Assembly (NCBI GenBank): GCA_023257975.1
Contig: JALRAW010000038.1
Span: forward strand, 1-10,706
Direction of reading: 5' to 3'
DNA length: 10,706 bases
Origin: Candidatus Fonsibacter sp.
GTDB taxonomy: Bacteria > Pseudomonadota > Alphaproteobacteria > Pelagibacterales > Pelagibacteraceae
Shown here: positions 1 through 6,996 of the stretch, piece by piece
Numbering within the stretch: position 1 is the stretch's first letter
How the letters are laid out: each line of letters opens with the position of its first letter
Position numbers and translations under genes: made by a program
The notes under the pieces: generated by a model
What the model was told of the DNA's origin: nothing
Databases searched by the model: none
What the model saw: only the letters and a program-made list of their open reading frames with translations

Positions 1-1
1 A

Positions 2-739
2 AATGTCAATAAAACAGTAGATCCTATAAGAGATTTAGAGACAGTAGAAACTGAAATGATGATTTCTGATTTAGAGTCTGTTGAAAAAAGATTATCTCAA
101 AAAAAAAATAAAAATAATGAATTAAATAAAGATTTTTTTGAAATTTTAGAACATGTTTATGAATTTTTAAAAAAAGGCATCCGTCCAGATAAACTGGAAG
201 AAAAATTCGATAAAAAATTAATTAAAAATTTAGGGATTCTATCAACTAAACCCAGAATCTTAGTCTGCAATGTAGATGAAAATAGCGTTAGCTCAGGTAA
301 TAATTATTCTCAAAAAATAAAAGAAAAATTTAAAAATGACACAGTAGTAATCGTTTCTGCTGAAATTGAACAGCAAATTACCGAACTTCAAGATTCTGAA
401 GCTAATGAATTTATGAAAGAAATTGGAATAAATGAATCTGGATTAGATCAAATTATAAAGGCTGGATATAAAATTTTAAACTTATGCACTTATTTTACTG
501 TAGGGCCCAAAGAAACTCACGCATGGACTATTGAAAAAAAATGCAAAGCCCCTGATGCAGCTGAAGTTATTCACTCTGATTTTAAAAAAGGATTTATAAA
601 AGCTGAGGTTATATCTTATCTAGATTATATTCAGTATGCGGGGGAAACCGGCGCTAGAGATAATGGAAAATTAAAAATTGAGGGAAAAGACTATGAAGTA
701 GCTGATGGAGATGTATTACACTTTAGGTTCAACACTTAA
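2..739 (+). CDS. ychF: Redox-regulated ATPase YchF, C-terminal part (5' truncated by window edge)
   Basis: YchF/Ola1 is an Obg-related P-loop NTPase that prefers ATP and binds ribosomes. The frame is open from base 2 with no start, so the gene begins outside the window; 245 residues are present of a family length near 365. What remains is the end of the G domain, the helical coiled-coil insert (starting at DPIRDLETVETE, a strong family signature), the nucleotide-specificity motif NVDE within KPRILVCNVDE (the NxxE form expected for ATP rather than the NKxD of GTPases), and the C-terminal TGS domain (LNLCTYFTVGPKETHAWTI through GDVLHFRFNT). The family-typical ending GKDYxVxDGDVxHFRFN is intact, so the 3' end is reliable. 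The P-loop is outside the window and cannot be checked. The last 24 nt overlap the end of petC on the other strand. Confidence 0.96.
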   Translation, partial: NVNKTVDPIRDLETVETEMMISDLESVEKRLSQKKNKNNELNKDFFEILEHVYEFLKKGIRPDKLEEKFDKKLIKNLGILSTKPRILVCNVDENSVSSGNNYSQKIKEKFKNDTVVIVSAEIEQQITELQDSEANEFMKEIGINESGLDQIIKAGYKILNLCTYFTVGPKETHAWTIEKKCKAPDAAEVIHSDFKKGFIKAEVISYLDYIQYAGETGARDNGKLKIEGKDYEVADGDVLHFRFNT

Positions 740-1501
740 CCAAATCTTTTTCTTAACAAGATAAACTAATACCGTAAGTATCAATAAATAAAATACAGTT
801 TTAAATCCTATTCTTTTTCTAGCCTCTAAATGAGGTTCTGATGCCCAAGTTAAAAAAGTTACAACATCTTTTGCAAGTTGTTCTTGTGTCGCTAAAGTGC
901 CATCTGAATAATTTACAGAATCTTTATTTAGCGGCTGCGCCATTTTAATTTTATTACCTGGCATATATTTATTATAATATACTCCATCCTCTAGTTTTAT
1001 GCCTTTTGGGGGTTTGTCATCATAACCCATTAAAATAGAATAAATATAATCTGGACCTCCAGCTCTAGCTTTTACTAAAACTGACATATCAGGGGGATAA
1101 GCACCACCGTTTGCAGCTCTTGCTGCTTTTTCATTAGGAAATGGACTTGTAAATTTATCAGATGGTTTTCCAGGTCTTCTAAACATTTCTCCTTTGTCAT
1201 TAGGACCATCTAAAACTTCAACTTTTGATGCTATTGCTTTAACTTCCTCTTCGGAAAAACTTGGCCCACCTGCTTCTGATAAATTTCTATAACTTAAAAG
1301 ATTCATTGAATGACAAGATGAACAAACTTCTGTGTAAACTTGATAGCCTCTTTGAAGAGAGGCTCTATCAAATTTTCCAAAAAAACCATCAAATGACCAA
1401 GATTGCTTTAAAAGCTTCTCTTGTTTTTCTGCTGAAAAAGAATTTGAAATATTTAATAATAAAAAGAAGAAAAATAACGAAAATTTTAGTACTAAACTCA
1501 T
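716..1501 (-). CDS. petC: Cytochrome c1, heme subunit of the cytochrome bc1 complex
   Basis: Cytochrome c1 carries electrons from the Rieske centre to soluble cytochrome c in the periplasm. The 261-residue product starts with a signal peptide (hydrophobic residues about 4-18, probable cleavage after SFSA near 24). The covalent heme site CSSCH is at 60-64. The c1 signature NGGAYPPDMS lies at 131-140, and the loop MPGNKIKMAQPL at 180-191 supplies the likely axial ligand Met187. A single C-terminal membrane anchor spans about 232-250. It is the last gene of petABC, starting 7 nt after the petB stop, with ATG at 1501 and no clear Shine-Dalgarno. Its stop codon lies inside the end of the convergent ychF gene, leaving no room for a dedicated terminator between them. 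Confidence 0.97.
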   Translation of the reverse strand: MSLVLKFSLFFFFLLLNISNSFSAEKQEKLLKQSWSFDGFFGKFDRASLQRGYQVYTEVCSSCHSMNLLSYRNLSEAGGPSFSEEEVKAIASKVEVLDGPNDKGEMFRRPGKPSDKFTSPFPNEKAARAANGGAYPPDMSVLVKARAGGPDYIYSILMGYDDKPPKGIKLEDGVYYNKYMPGNKIKMAQPLNKDSVNYSDGTLATQEQLAKDVVTFLTWASEPHLEARKRIGFKTVFYLLILTVLVYLVKKKIWLSVEPKV

Positions 1502-1508
1502 GTTTTAT

Positions 1509-2810
1509 CTAAAAGATTTTAAAAGTTTTAATTCTTCCTTGTTTTTTCCAATCCTCATACTCATGAATACTATTAGGCATAGGGAGAGTTTTTTCTGTTA
1601 ACGATACCAAAGGAGCTATAACTAAAAAGAATAAAAACCAATAAACAGTGCCTACTCTAGCAATTAAAACATAAATTCCTTCTGCTGGCATTCCTCCTAC
1701 GTACATTAATATAAAAAAATCAAGTACGAATAAAAAAACAAACTGTTTCCATATTGGTCTAAAAACTGAAGATCGAACTTTGGATAAATCTAACCAAGGT
1801 AATAAACCCAGAACTGCAATACTGCTTACCATTGCAATAACTCCTAAAAGTTTATCAGGAATACTTCTTAAAATTGCATAGAAAGGTAAAAAATACCATT
1901 CTGGAACAATATGAGCTGGTGTTACCAATGGATCTGCAGGAATATAATTGTCCGGATGTCCGAGATAATTTGGCGCGTACATAGTAATTAAAACAAAAGC
2001 TAATAAAAAAATTAACATCGCAAATAAATCTTTGCTGGTTGTAAAAGGTGCAAAACTAACTGTATCTCTGGTATCAGCTGGCTCAATACCGGATGGATTG
2101 TTGGAGCCAACAATATGTAAAGCTATTACATGAAAAATTACTACGCCTAAAATTCCAAAAGCTAAAAGCCAATGTAAAACATAAAATCGATTCAAAGTTG
2201 AATCTCCAACAGAATAGTCTCCCCATAGCCATGTAACTATTGCTTTACCTACTAATGGTACTGCTGAGAATAAATTTGTTATAACGGTTGCTCCCCAATA
2301 ACTCATTTGACCCCATGGTAAAGTATAACCAAGGAAAGCAGTGGCCATCATCATGAAAAAAATAACAATTCCAATAAGCCACATTAGTTGTCGGGGTTCT
2401 TTGTATGAACCATAATAAAGTCCTCTAAAAATATGAATATATACTGCTATAAAAAAGAAAGAGGCGAAATTCATGTGAGCATATCTAAGAAGCCATCCAT
2501 AATTTACATCTCGCATAATTTTTTCAACGGATATGAAAGCTTCAGTTGAAGATGGTTTGTAGTGCATACCAAGAACTAATCCAGTGACAATTAAAAATAT
2601 GAGACATATCATTAATATTCCGCCTAGGCTCCAGAGGTAACTTAAATTTTTTGGAACTTGGAAATCTAAATACTCGTATTTAAACATTCTGATAATTGGA
2701 AGACGATTATCTATCCAGCCAACAACTCCTTTAAATGGAGATCCACCTACTTTATTCGTATGAACTGGTTTAATATTATTACTATTTAAATCAGAATCTT
2801 TACCACTCAT
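1509..2810 (-). CDS. petB: Cytochrome b, bc1 complex
   Basis: This is the membrane core of ubiquinol:cytochrome c reductase, holding both b hemes and both quinone sites. The 433-residue length fits an alphaproteobacterial full-length cytochrome b (cyt b6 plus subunit IV regions fused). The four heme ligands are visible with the expected 14-residue spacing: His112 and His126 in helix B, His213 and His227 in helix D. The Qo-site PEWY motif is at 303-306, within PEWYFLPFYAILRSIPDK. Multiple hydrophobic helices are clear through about residue 405. It lies 8 nt downstream of petA and 7 nt upstream of petC, so the three are surely cotranscribed. A weak purine-rich sequence (AGGAT) precedes the start. 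The N-terminus has about 30 polar residues before the first helix, a normal feature in this group. Confidence 0.98.
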   Translation of the reverse strand: MSGKDSDLNSNNIKPVHTNKVGGSPFKGVVGWIDNRLPIIRMFKYEYLDFQVPKNLSYLWSLGGILMICLIFLIVTGLVLGMHYKPSSTEAFISVEKIMRDVNYGWLLRYAHMNFASFFFIAVYIHIFRGLYYGSYKEPRQLMWLIGIVIFFMMMATAFLGYTLPWGQMSYWGATVITNLFSAVPLVGKAIVTWLWGDYSVGDSTLNRFYVLHWLLAFGILGVVIFHVIALHIVGSNNPSGIEPADTRDTVSFAPFTTSKDLFAMLIFLLAFVLITMYAPNYLGHPDNYIPADPLVTPAHIVPEWYFLPFYAILRSIPDKLLGVIAMVSSIAVLGLLPWLDLSKVRSSVFRPIWKQFVFLFVLDFFILMYVGGMPAEGIYVLIARVGTVYWFLFFLVIAPLVSLTEKTLPMPNSIHEYEDWKKQGRIKTFKIF

Positions 2811-2818
2811 AATAATTT

Positions 2819-3343
2819 TTATCCTAATTTAATTTTACTATCCCCAACAAATTCATATGTTGGAACTTCCAAATTAGTTGGGGCTGGACCTTTTCTAATC
2901 CTTCCAGAACTATCATAATGAGATCCATGACAAGGACAAAACCATCCGCCGTAATCACCTTTGCCGCTGATTGGAACACAGCCTAAATGAGTACAAACTC
3001 CTACTAAAACTAGCCATTCAGATTTTTTAACTCGTTTATTATCAGGTTGAGGATCTTTTAATTCTTTAAGATCAACTTTTTCAGCATTAGTAATTTCTTC
3101 TTTGGTTCTTCTTTTAATAAAAACAGGTTTTCCTCTCCATAGAACTGTTATTTCTTGACCCTCTTTAATTTTTGATAAATCAACTTCAATAGATGCTAAA
3201 GCTTTTACTGAGGAGTCTGGATTCATTTGATTTATAACTGGCCAAACCGCGGTTCCAACACCTACTACACCGACAGCTGTTGTCGCAACGGTTAAAAAAT
3301 CTCTTCTATTTTTCTTATCCGGGTTATTATTATTTTCTGACAT
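2819..3343 (-). CDS. petA: Rieske iron-sulfur protein of the cytochrome bc1 complex
   Basis: The Rieske protein takes the first electron from ubiquinol at the Qo site and passes it to cytochrome c1. The 174-residue product has a twin-arginine type N-terminus (RRDFL at 13-17) followed by a hydrophobic segment (about 18-36) that acts as signal anchor. Both cluster-binding boxes are intact: CTHLGC at 117-122 and CPCHGSHYD at 136-144. The [2Fe-2S] ligands are therefore Cys117, His119, Cys136 and His139, with Cys122 and Cys138 forming the expected disulfide. The GPAP loop follows at 152-155. It is the first gene of petABC, divergent from trmL across a 76-nt spacer that must hold the operon's promoter unless this lies inside trmL. 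Confidence 0.97.
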   Translation of the reverse strand: MSENNNNPDKKNRRDFLTVATTAVGVVGVGTAVWPVINQMNPDSSVKALASIEVDLSKIKEGQEITVLWRGKPVFIKRRTKEEITNAEKVDLKELKDPQPDNKRVKKSEWLVLVGVCTHLGCVPISGKGDYGGWFCPCHGSHYDSSGRIRKGPAPTNLEVPTYEFVGDSKIKLG

Positions 3344-3419
3344 AAATATTTAATTTAATTATTTCTAAACTATTTTCTTTTCCATAGCCAGAATGACGCA
3401 TAAATAATAAATTTCTTAT
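3344..3419. promoter_or_regulatory. Divergent petA/trmL intergenic region with candidate promoter
   Basis: This is the only sizeable non-coding spacer (76 nt) and separates the two divergent gene runs. On the plus strand TTTCCA (3379-3384) and AATAAT (3403-3408), 18 nt apart, form a plausible -35/-10 pair for trmL that would give a nearly leaderless transcript. No comparably good pair is obvious for petA within the spacer. A less AT-rich patch (3381-3400) stands out in an otherwise A/T spacer and could be a protein-binding site. These are eye matches to sigma-70 consensus in a very AT-rich background, so false matches are likely. Confidence 0.35.
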
Positions 3420-3875
3420 ATGATTAATATTGCATTATTTCAGCCCGATATTCCTCAAAATACTGCTGCAACCATAAGATTGTGTGCATGTTTGAATACA
3501 ACTTTAGAAATCGTTGAACCTTGCGGATTTCAATTTGATGAAAAAAGACTCAAAAGCATCTACATGGATTACTATAAAAATTGTAAAATTATAAGACATC
3601 AATCATTTAGTGATTTTATTAAAACTAAAAAAGATAAAAGAATAATTCTATTAACAACTAAAGCGAAAAAAAATTATTATAATTTTGATTATAAAAAAGA
3701 TGACACAATATTATTTGGTAGAGAAAGTGCTGGCGTACCAGATTTTGTACACGAGATAGCTAATGCAAGATTAAAGATACCCATCTCTAAAAACACTAGA
3801 TCTTTAAATGTTGTAACTTCTATTTCTATTGTGTTATCTGAGGCGCTTAGGCAAAACAATTACTATAATATTTAA
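3420..3875 (+). CDS. trmL: tRNA (cytidine(34)-2'-O)-methyltransferase, SPOUT family
   Basis: TrmL methylates the 2'-hydroxyl of the wobble base of tRNA-Leu isoacceptors using S-adenosylmethionine. At 151 residues it matches the minimal single-domain SPOUT enzyme (E. coli TrmL is close to this size), with no extra RNA-binding domain. The three SPOUT motifs are visible: IPQNTAATIRLCA near the N-terminus (the NTG-like motif with NTA), LFGRESAGVP at about residue 98, and RSLNVVTSISIVLSEALRQ at the C-terminus, which forms the knotted cofactor site. The ATG at 3420 is directly before the family-typical INIALFQPDIPQN. It ends 2 nt before hemF, so the two are translated from one transcript. Confidence 0.94.
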   Translation: MINIALFQPDIPQNTAATIRLCACLNTTLEIVEPCGFQFDEKRLKSIYMDYYKNCKIIRHQSFSDFIKTKKDKRIILLTTKAKKNYYNFDYKKDDTILFGRESAGVPDFVHEIANARLKIPISKNTRSLNVVTSISIVLSEALRQNNYYNI

Positions 3876-3877
3876 TA

Positions 3878-4720
3878 ATGAATTCAAATTTAGAAAAAAA
3901 AAAAATTATTGCTAAAAATTGGTTTGAAAATTTAAGAAATTCTATTTGTGATGAATTTGAAAAAATCGAATATCTTAAATCTAAAAAGAGAATCTTTTTT
4001 AAAAAAAAAAAGTGGACTGCTGGCGGAAGTTCTAAAGGTGGAGGAACGTTTTCGTTAATTGAAAATGGGTCTGTCTTTGAAAAAGTCGGAGTTAATATTT
4101 CTACAGTCTTTGGAAAATTTAATAAAGAATTTAGAAAAAAAATTCCTGGGGCGTTACACAACCCAAGTTTTTGGGCTTCAGGAATTTCTATTGTGGCACA
4201 TATGCAAAATCCAAAAGTTCCTGCATTTCACTTTAATACTCGATTTATAGTAACTTCAAAATCTTGGTTTGGTGGAGGAATGGATATGACTCCATGTATA
4301 AAAGATTTAAATCAAAAAAAATATTTTCATCAAGAAATAAAAAAAATGTGTAATCTTTATAATAAGAATTATTATTCTCAGCATAAAAAAAATTGCGATA
4401 AATATTTTTACTTACCTCATAGACAAGAGCCTAGAGGTGATGGTGGAATATTTTATGATTACCTTAACTCTAATGACTGGGATAAAGACTTTAATTATAC
4501 ACGAGATGTTGGAATAACTTTTTTAAAAGTATCTTCTAAGATAATACAAAAAAAAATGTTTTTAAAATGGAATGAAAAAGATAAAGAAAAACAATTAATT
4601 AAAAGAGGAAGATATGTAGAATTTAATTTATTATATGACCGCGGTACAAAATTTGGTCTGAATACTAATGGTAATATAGAAGCTATTTTTATGTCGCTTC
4701 CCCCGCTTGCAAAATGGTAA
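3878..4720 (+). CDS. hemF: Oxygen-dependent coproporphyrinogen III oxidase
   Basis: HemF decarboxylates two propionates of coproporphyrinogen III to give protoporphyrinogen IX, using O2. It is 280 residues against about 300 in E. coli. Recognisable blocks in order are WTAGGSSKGGGTFS (46-59), the histidine-containing segment AHMQNPKVPAFHFNTR (107-122, with the conserved His108 and His118), GGGMDMTP (132-139), HRQEPRGDGGIFYDYL (181-196) and RGRYVEFNLLYDRGTKFGL (243-261). The ending SLPPLAKW also fits the family. It lies 2 nt after trmL and 8 nt before greA. Its early codons contain runs of 12 and 11 adenines. Dependence on HemF implies oxic growth and fits the adjacent bc1 genes, which need heme. 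Confidence 0.97.
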   Translation: MNSNLEKKKIIAKNWFENLRNSICDEFEKIEYLKSKKRIFFKKKKWTAGGSSKGGGTFSLIENGSVFEKVGVNISTVFGKFNKEFRKKIPGALHNPSFWASGISIVAHMQNPKVPAFHFNTRFIVTSKSWFGGGMDMTPCIKDLNQKKYFHQEIKKMCNLYNKNYYSQHKKNCDKYFYLPHRQEPRGDGGIFYDYLNSNDWDKDFNYTRDVGITFLKVSSKIIQKKMFLKWNEKDKEKQLIKRGRYVEFNLLYDRGTKFGLNTNGNIEAIFMSLPPLAKW

Positions 4721-4728
4721 AAAACTAA

Positions 4729-5205
4729 ATGGAAAAAGAACCCATTACACCTCAAGGTTTAGAAAAAATTAAAATAGAATTACAAGAAAGAATTTCTATA
4801 ATAAGACCAAAGATTGTCAGTGCCATATCGGAAGCGAGAGCTCACGGTGATCTTAAAGAAAATGCTGAATATCATGCTGCCAAAGAAGAACAGGGTCATA
4901 ATGAAAGAAGAATTCAAGAAATTGAAACAACAATAGCAACTGCCAACATTGTGGATGTTACAAAAATTAAAAATGATAACAAAGTAATTTTTGGATCAAC
5001 AATTATTTTACTAGATATGGAAAATAAAGAAAAAAAGAAATACAAAATTGTTGGCAAAGATGAAGCAAACGCAAAAGAAGGGTTGTTATTTTATAAATCA
5101 CCAATAGCATTAGAATTAGTTTCTAAACACACTGGTGACTTTGTTTCTGTTAAAACTCCAGCTGGAGAAAAAAATTATGAGATTATTGAAGTTAAATATA
5201 TTTAA
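4729..5205 (+). CDS. greA: Transcription elongation factor GreA
   Basis: GreA enters the secondary channel of RNA polymerase and stimulates cleavage of backtracked RNA. The length of 158 residues equals that of E. coli GreA. The N-terminal antiparallel coiled coil (about 1-75) carries the catalytic tip motif [20 protein letters not shown], with Asp41 and Glu44 as the acidic residues that hold the Mg ion. The C-terminal FKBP-like domain follows (about 80-158), ending in the usual [15 protein letters not shown]. The ATG at 4729 is 8 nt past hemF. Its TAA (5203-5205) overlaps the TAA of the convergent cca gene in the tetranucleotide TTAA. Confidence 0.97.
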   Translation: MEKEPITPQGLEKIKIELQERISIIRPKIVSAISEARAHGDLKENAEYHAAKEEQGHNERRIQEIETTIATANIVDVTKIKNDNKVIFGSTIILLDMENKEKKKYKIVGKDEANAKEGLLFYKSPIALELVSKHTGDFVSVKTPAGEKNYEIIEVKYI

Positions 5206-6404
5206 TTTAAGGATTGAATATTACGTAAATTTAATTTGAAGTTATTTTTAATCCATGAATCTTTTAAGAATTCTAATTTTTTTCCAAGTGTTTTTCCTTC
5301 TTTAAATCCTTTTTTAATTAAAAAATCTCCAGAAATTGGAAATTTTGGTACTTTAAATTTTTTAATAAACAGAATGTATTTTATAAAGTTTTTCAGATTA
5401 ATTTCTTTTTTTATACAAAAAATAAAATTTAAAAAACCTAAAGTTAAATCTTTATTATAAAAATATAACTGACGTCTGATTGTCTGATAATCATAAGATT
5501 TATTTTTTAACAGTTTAAACTGTTCGTAAATAAAATTAAGATAATCTTTATCCTTATTAGACAATCGAAATTCTTTAGAAAAATAGATATTTTTTTTATT
5601 ATATCCAACTAATAATATTGAAAGGATTTGAAGATAATTTAAATTTAATCTTAATTTTTTATTCAAAATCTCAACTCTATTTAATCTATCAAAAAATTTT
5701 ATTTTATACACTCGATTTAAAATTTTTTTGAAATAATTCTTATTATTAATATTTAATAAATTTTTTAATTCTAAAATTTTTTTTAACTCTACAAATAATC
5801 TTTCTTTAGAAATAAATTTTAAAAATTTAATATTTTTATTAATAATTCTTATAGTATTTCTATCTTTAATATTAAAATTATATTCTAATGAAAATCTTAT
5901 GTATCTTAGAATTCTTAAATAATCTTCTTTAATTCTTAAATCTGCACTTCCAATAAAATTAATTTTTTTATTTTTTAAATCGTTAATTCCGCTTAATGGA
6001 TCAAAAATTTTTCCAAACTTATCACAATAAATTGCATTGATTGTAAAATCTCTTCTTAATGAATCTTCTATCCAATTATTCGTCAATTGTATTTTTGTAT
6101 GCCTACCATCAGGCTTTATATCTTTTCTTAGAGAGGTAATTTCATATTTATAATTTTTAGAAAAAGTTGTAATTGACCCGTATTTGATTGCCGAATCTAA
6201 GACTTTATAATTATTTTTTAATAATATTTTTTTAATCTTCTCAGGCTTATAAACAGTAGCTAAATCGATATCTGTTGTTAATTTTCCCTCTATCGCTTTT
6301 CTAACGCAACCTCCAACAAACTGGGTATGAGTTTTTGAATTTATTGGATTTAAAATTGAAATTAATTTTTTATTTTCTCTTGAAAATAAAAATGTTTTTT
6401 TCAT
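5202..6404 (-). CDS. cca: CCA tRNA nucleotidyltransferase (class II, poly(A) polymerase-like)
   Basis: This enzyme adds or repairs the 3' CCA of tRNAs. The 400-residue product has the class II head domain: [10 protein letters not shown] (29-38) with the GG nucleotide-positioning motif, TDIDLAT (44-50) with metal-binding Asp45 and Asp47, [10 protein letters not shown] (117-126), FDPLSG (134-139), and the segment [15 protein letters not shown] (157-171) that in this family discriminates CTP and ATP. The remaining C-terminal part is helical, very rich in Lys, Asn, Ile and Phe, and poorly conserved to the eye. CCA-adding and poly(A)-adding members are hard to tell apart by sequence, so poly(A) polymerase (pcnB-like) activity cannot be excluded. 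It is the last gene of the run that includes tRNA-Gln and starts 8 nt after the acetyltransferase gene. Confidence 0.93.
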   Translation of the reverse strand: MKKTFLFSRENKKLISILNPINSKTHTQFVGGCVRKAIEGKLTTDIDLATVYKPEKIKKILLKNNYKVLDSAIKYGSITTFSKNYKYEITSLRKDIKPDGRHTKIQLTNNWIEDSLRRDFTINAIYCDKFGKIFDPLSGINDLKNKKINFIGSADLRIKEDYLRILRYIRFSLEYNFNIKDRNTIRIINKNIKFLKFISKERLFVELKKILELKNLLNINNKNYFKKILNRVYKIKFFDRLNRVEILNKKLRLNLNYLQILSILLVGYNKKNIYFSKEFRLSNKDKDYLNFIYEQFKLLKNKSYDYQTIRRQLYFYNKDLTLGFLNFIFCIKKEINLKNFIKYILFIKKFKVPKFPISGDFLIKKGFKEGKTLGKKLEFLKDSWIKNNFKLNLRNIQSLN

Positions 6405-6412
6405 TAAAAATA

Positions 6413-6883
6413 TTAATATAATTCTATTTTACCAGAAATTGTAATATCTTTTTCTGAGAATTTTTTTAATAAGATTTTTTCTTTTCTTACATTTAATGAA
6501 AAATATATATTATGATTTCTTTCAAAACCAAATTGTCCATAATAATCAAATTCTCCAATTAAAATAATAAAATCAATTTTTTTTTTATCAATATCACTTA
6601 TACTTTTGTTTACTAATTCTTTTCCTATTCCTCTCCCTTTGAATTTTTGATCAACTATTAAAGGTCCCAACATTAACCCATTATTATTATCTATCTTACA
6701 ATTAAAATATCTTACGCTACCAATTATTTTCTGTGCTTTACAATAAACTTTTGAATATTTTATATTGTGCTCAAGACTCTCTCTTAATCTAAAACTGGGT
6801 CTTGCATATCTTCCTGGTCCCAAAACATCTTCCTCAAGTAAAAAAATTTTTTTTTTATCTGATTTTTTTTCTTGTCTAATCAC
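6413..6883 (-). CDS. GNAT-family N-acetyltransferase (YhbS-like)
   Basis: A 156-residue GNAT protein, probably of the YhbS-like group (COG3153). Acetyl-CoA binding is indicated by LMLGPLIVDQKFKGRGIG, where the (Q/R)xxGxG/A loop reads KGRGIG, and by the later segment LIGEFDYYGQFGF, which corresponds to the GDPxYYxRFGF signature of the group. The N-terminal half has LGPGRYARPSFRLRE, also typical. The acceptor substrate is unknown. The open frame reaches back to a TTG at 6976, but those first residues are encoded by the tRNA-Gln gene. The first sensible start is GTG at 6883, 18 nt beyond the tRNA, which places the N-terminus where homologues begin; there is no ATG before residue 60 of the protein. 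An ATT or ATA start at 6889-6892 is a less likely alternative. Confidence 0.85.
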   Translation of the reverse strand: MIRQEKKSDKKKIFLLEEDVLGPGRYARPSFRLRESLEHNIKYSKVYCKAQKIIGSVRYFNCKIDNNNGLMLGPLIVDQKFKGRGIGKELVNKSISDIDKKKIDFIILIGEFDYYGQFGFERNHNIYFSLNVRKEKILLKKFSEKDITISGKIELY

Positions 6884-6901
6884 AGTAATTATTTTTTTAT
6901 T

Positions 6902-6975
6902 TGGCTGGGGCTCCAGGATTCGAACCTGGGATGGCGGGATCAAAACCCGCTGCCTTACCGCTTGGCTAAGCCCCA
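6902..6975 (-). tRNA. tRNA-Gln(TTG), CCA encoded
   Basis: A 74-nt cloverleaf including the 3' CCA. The acceptor stem pairs TGGGGCT (6975-6969) with AGCCCCA (6912-6906), followed by discriminator G (6905) and an encoded CCA (6904-6902). The anticodon stem is GCGGG (6950-6946) with CCCGC (6938-6934); the seven-base loop TTTTGAT contains anticodon TTG (6943-6941). The D arm has the usual AGCGGTAAGGC and the T arm GGTTCGAATCC. Overall it closely resembles E. coli tRNA-Gln. It reads Gln CAA, and CAG by wobble. It lies 21 nt after ispE and 18 nt before the acetyltransferase start, with no evident promoter or terminator of its own, so it is probably cut out of a longer transcript. Confidence 0.98.
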
Positions 6976-6996
6976 ATTTTTATTTTAGAAATAAGG

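Noticed and set aside
1261..1512. Plus-strand open frame opposite petC
   Set aside because: Entirely antisense to the well-supported cytochrome c1 gene, including its heme motif and signal peptide; no family resemblance.
3847..4161. Minus-strand open frame opposite hemF
   Set aside because: Shadow of hemF; composition follows the coding strand and no domain is recognisable.
4495..4755. Minus-strand open frame opposite the hemF 3' end
   Set aside because: Antisense shadow of hemF and of the first greA codons.
5202..5205. Intrinsic terminator between greA and cca
   Set aside because: There is no spacer and no GC-rich hairpin followed by a T run on either side; T-rich stretches here are coding.
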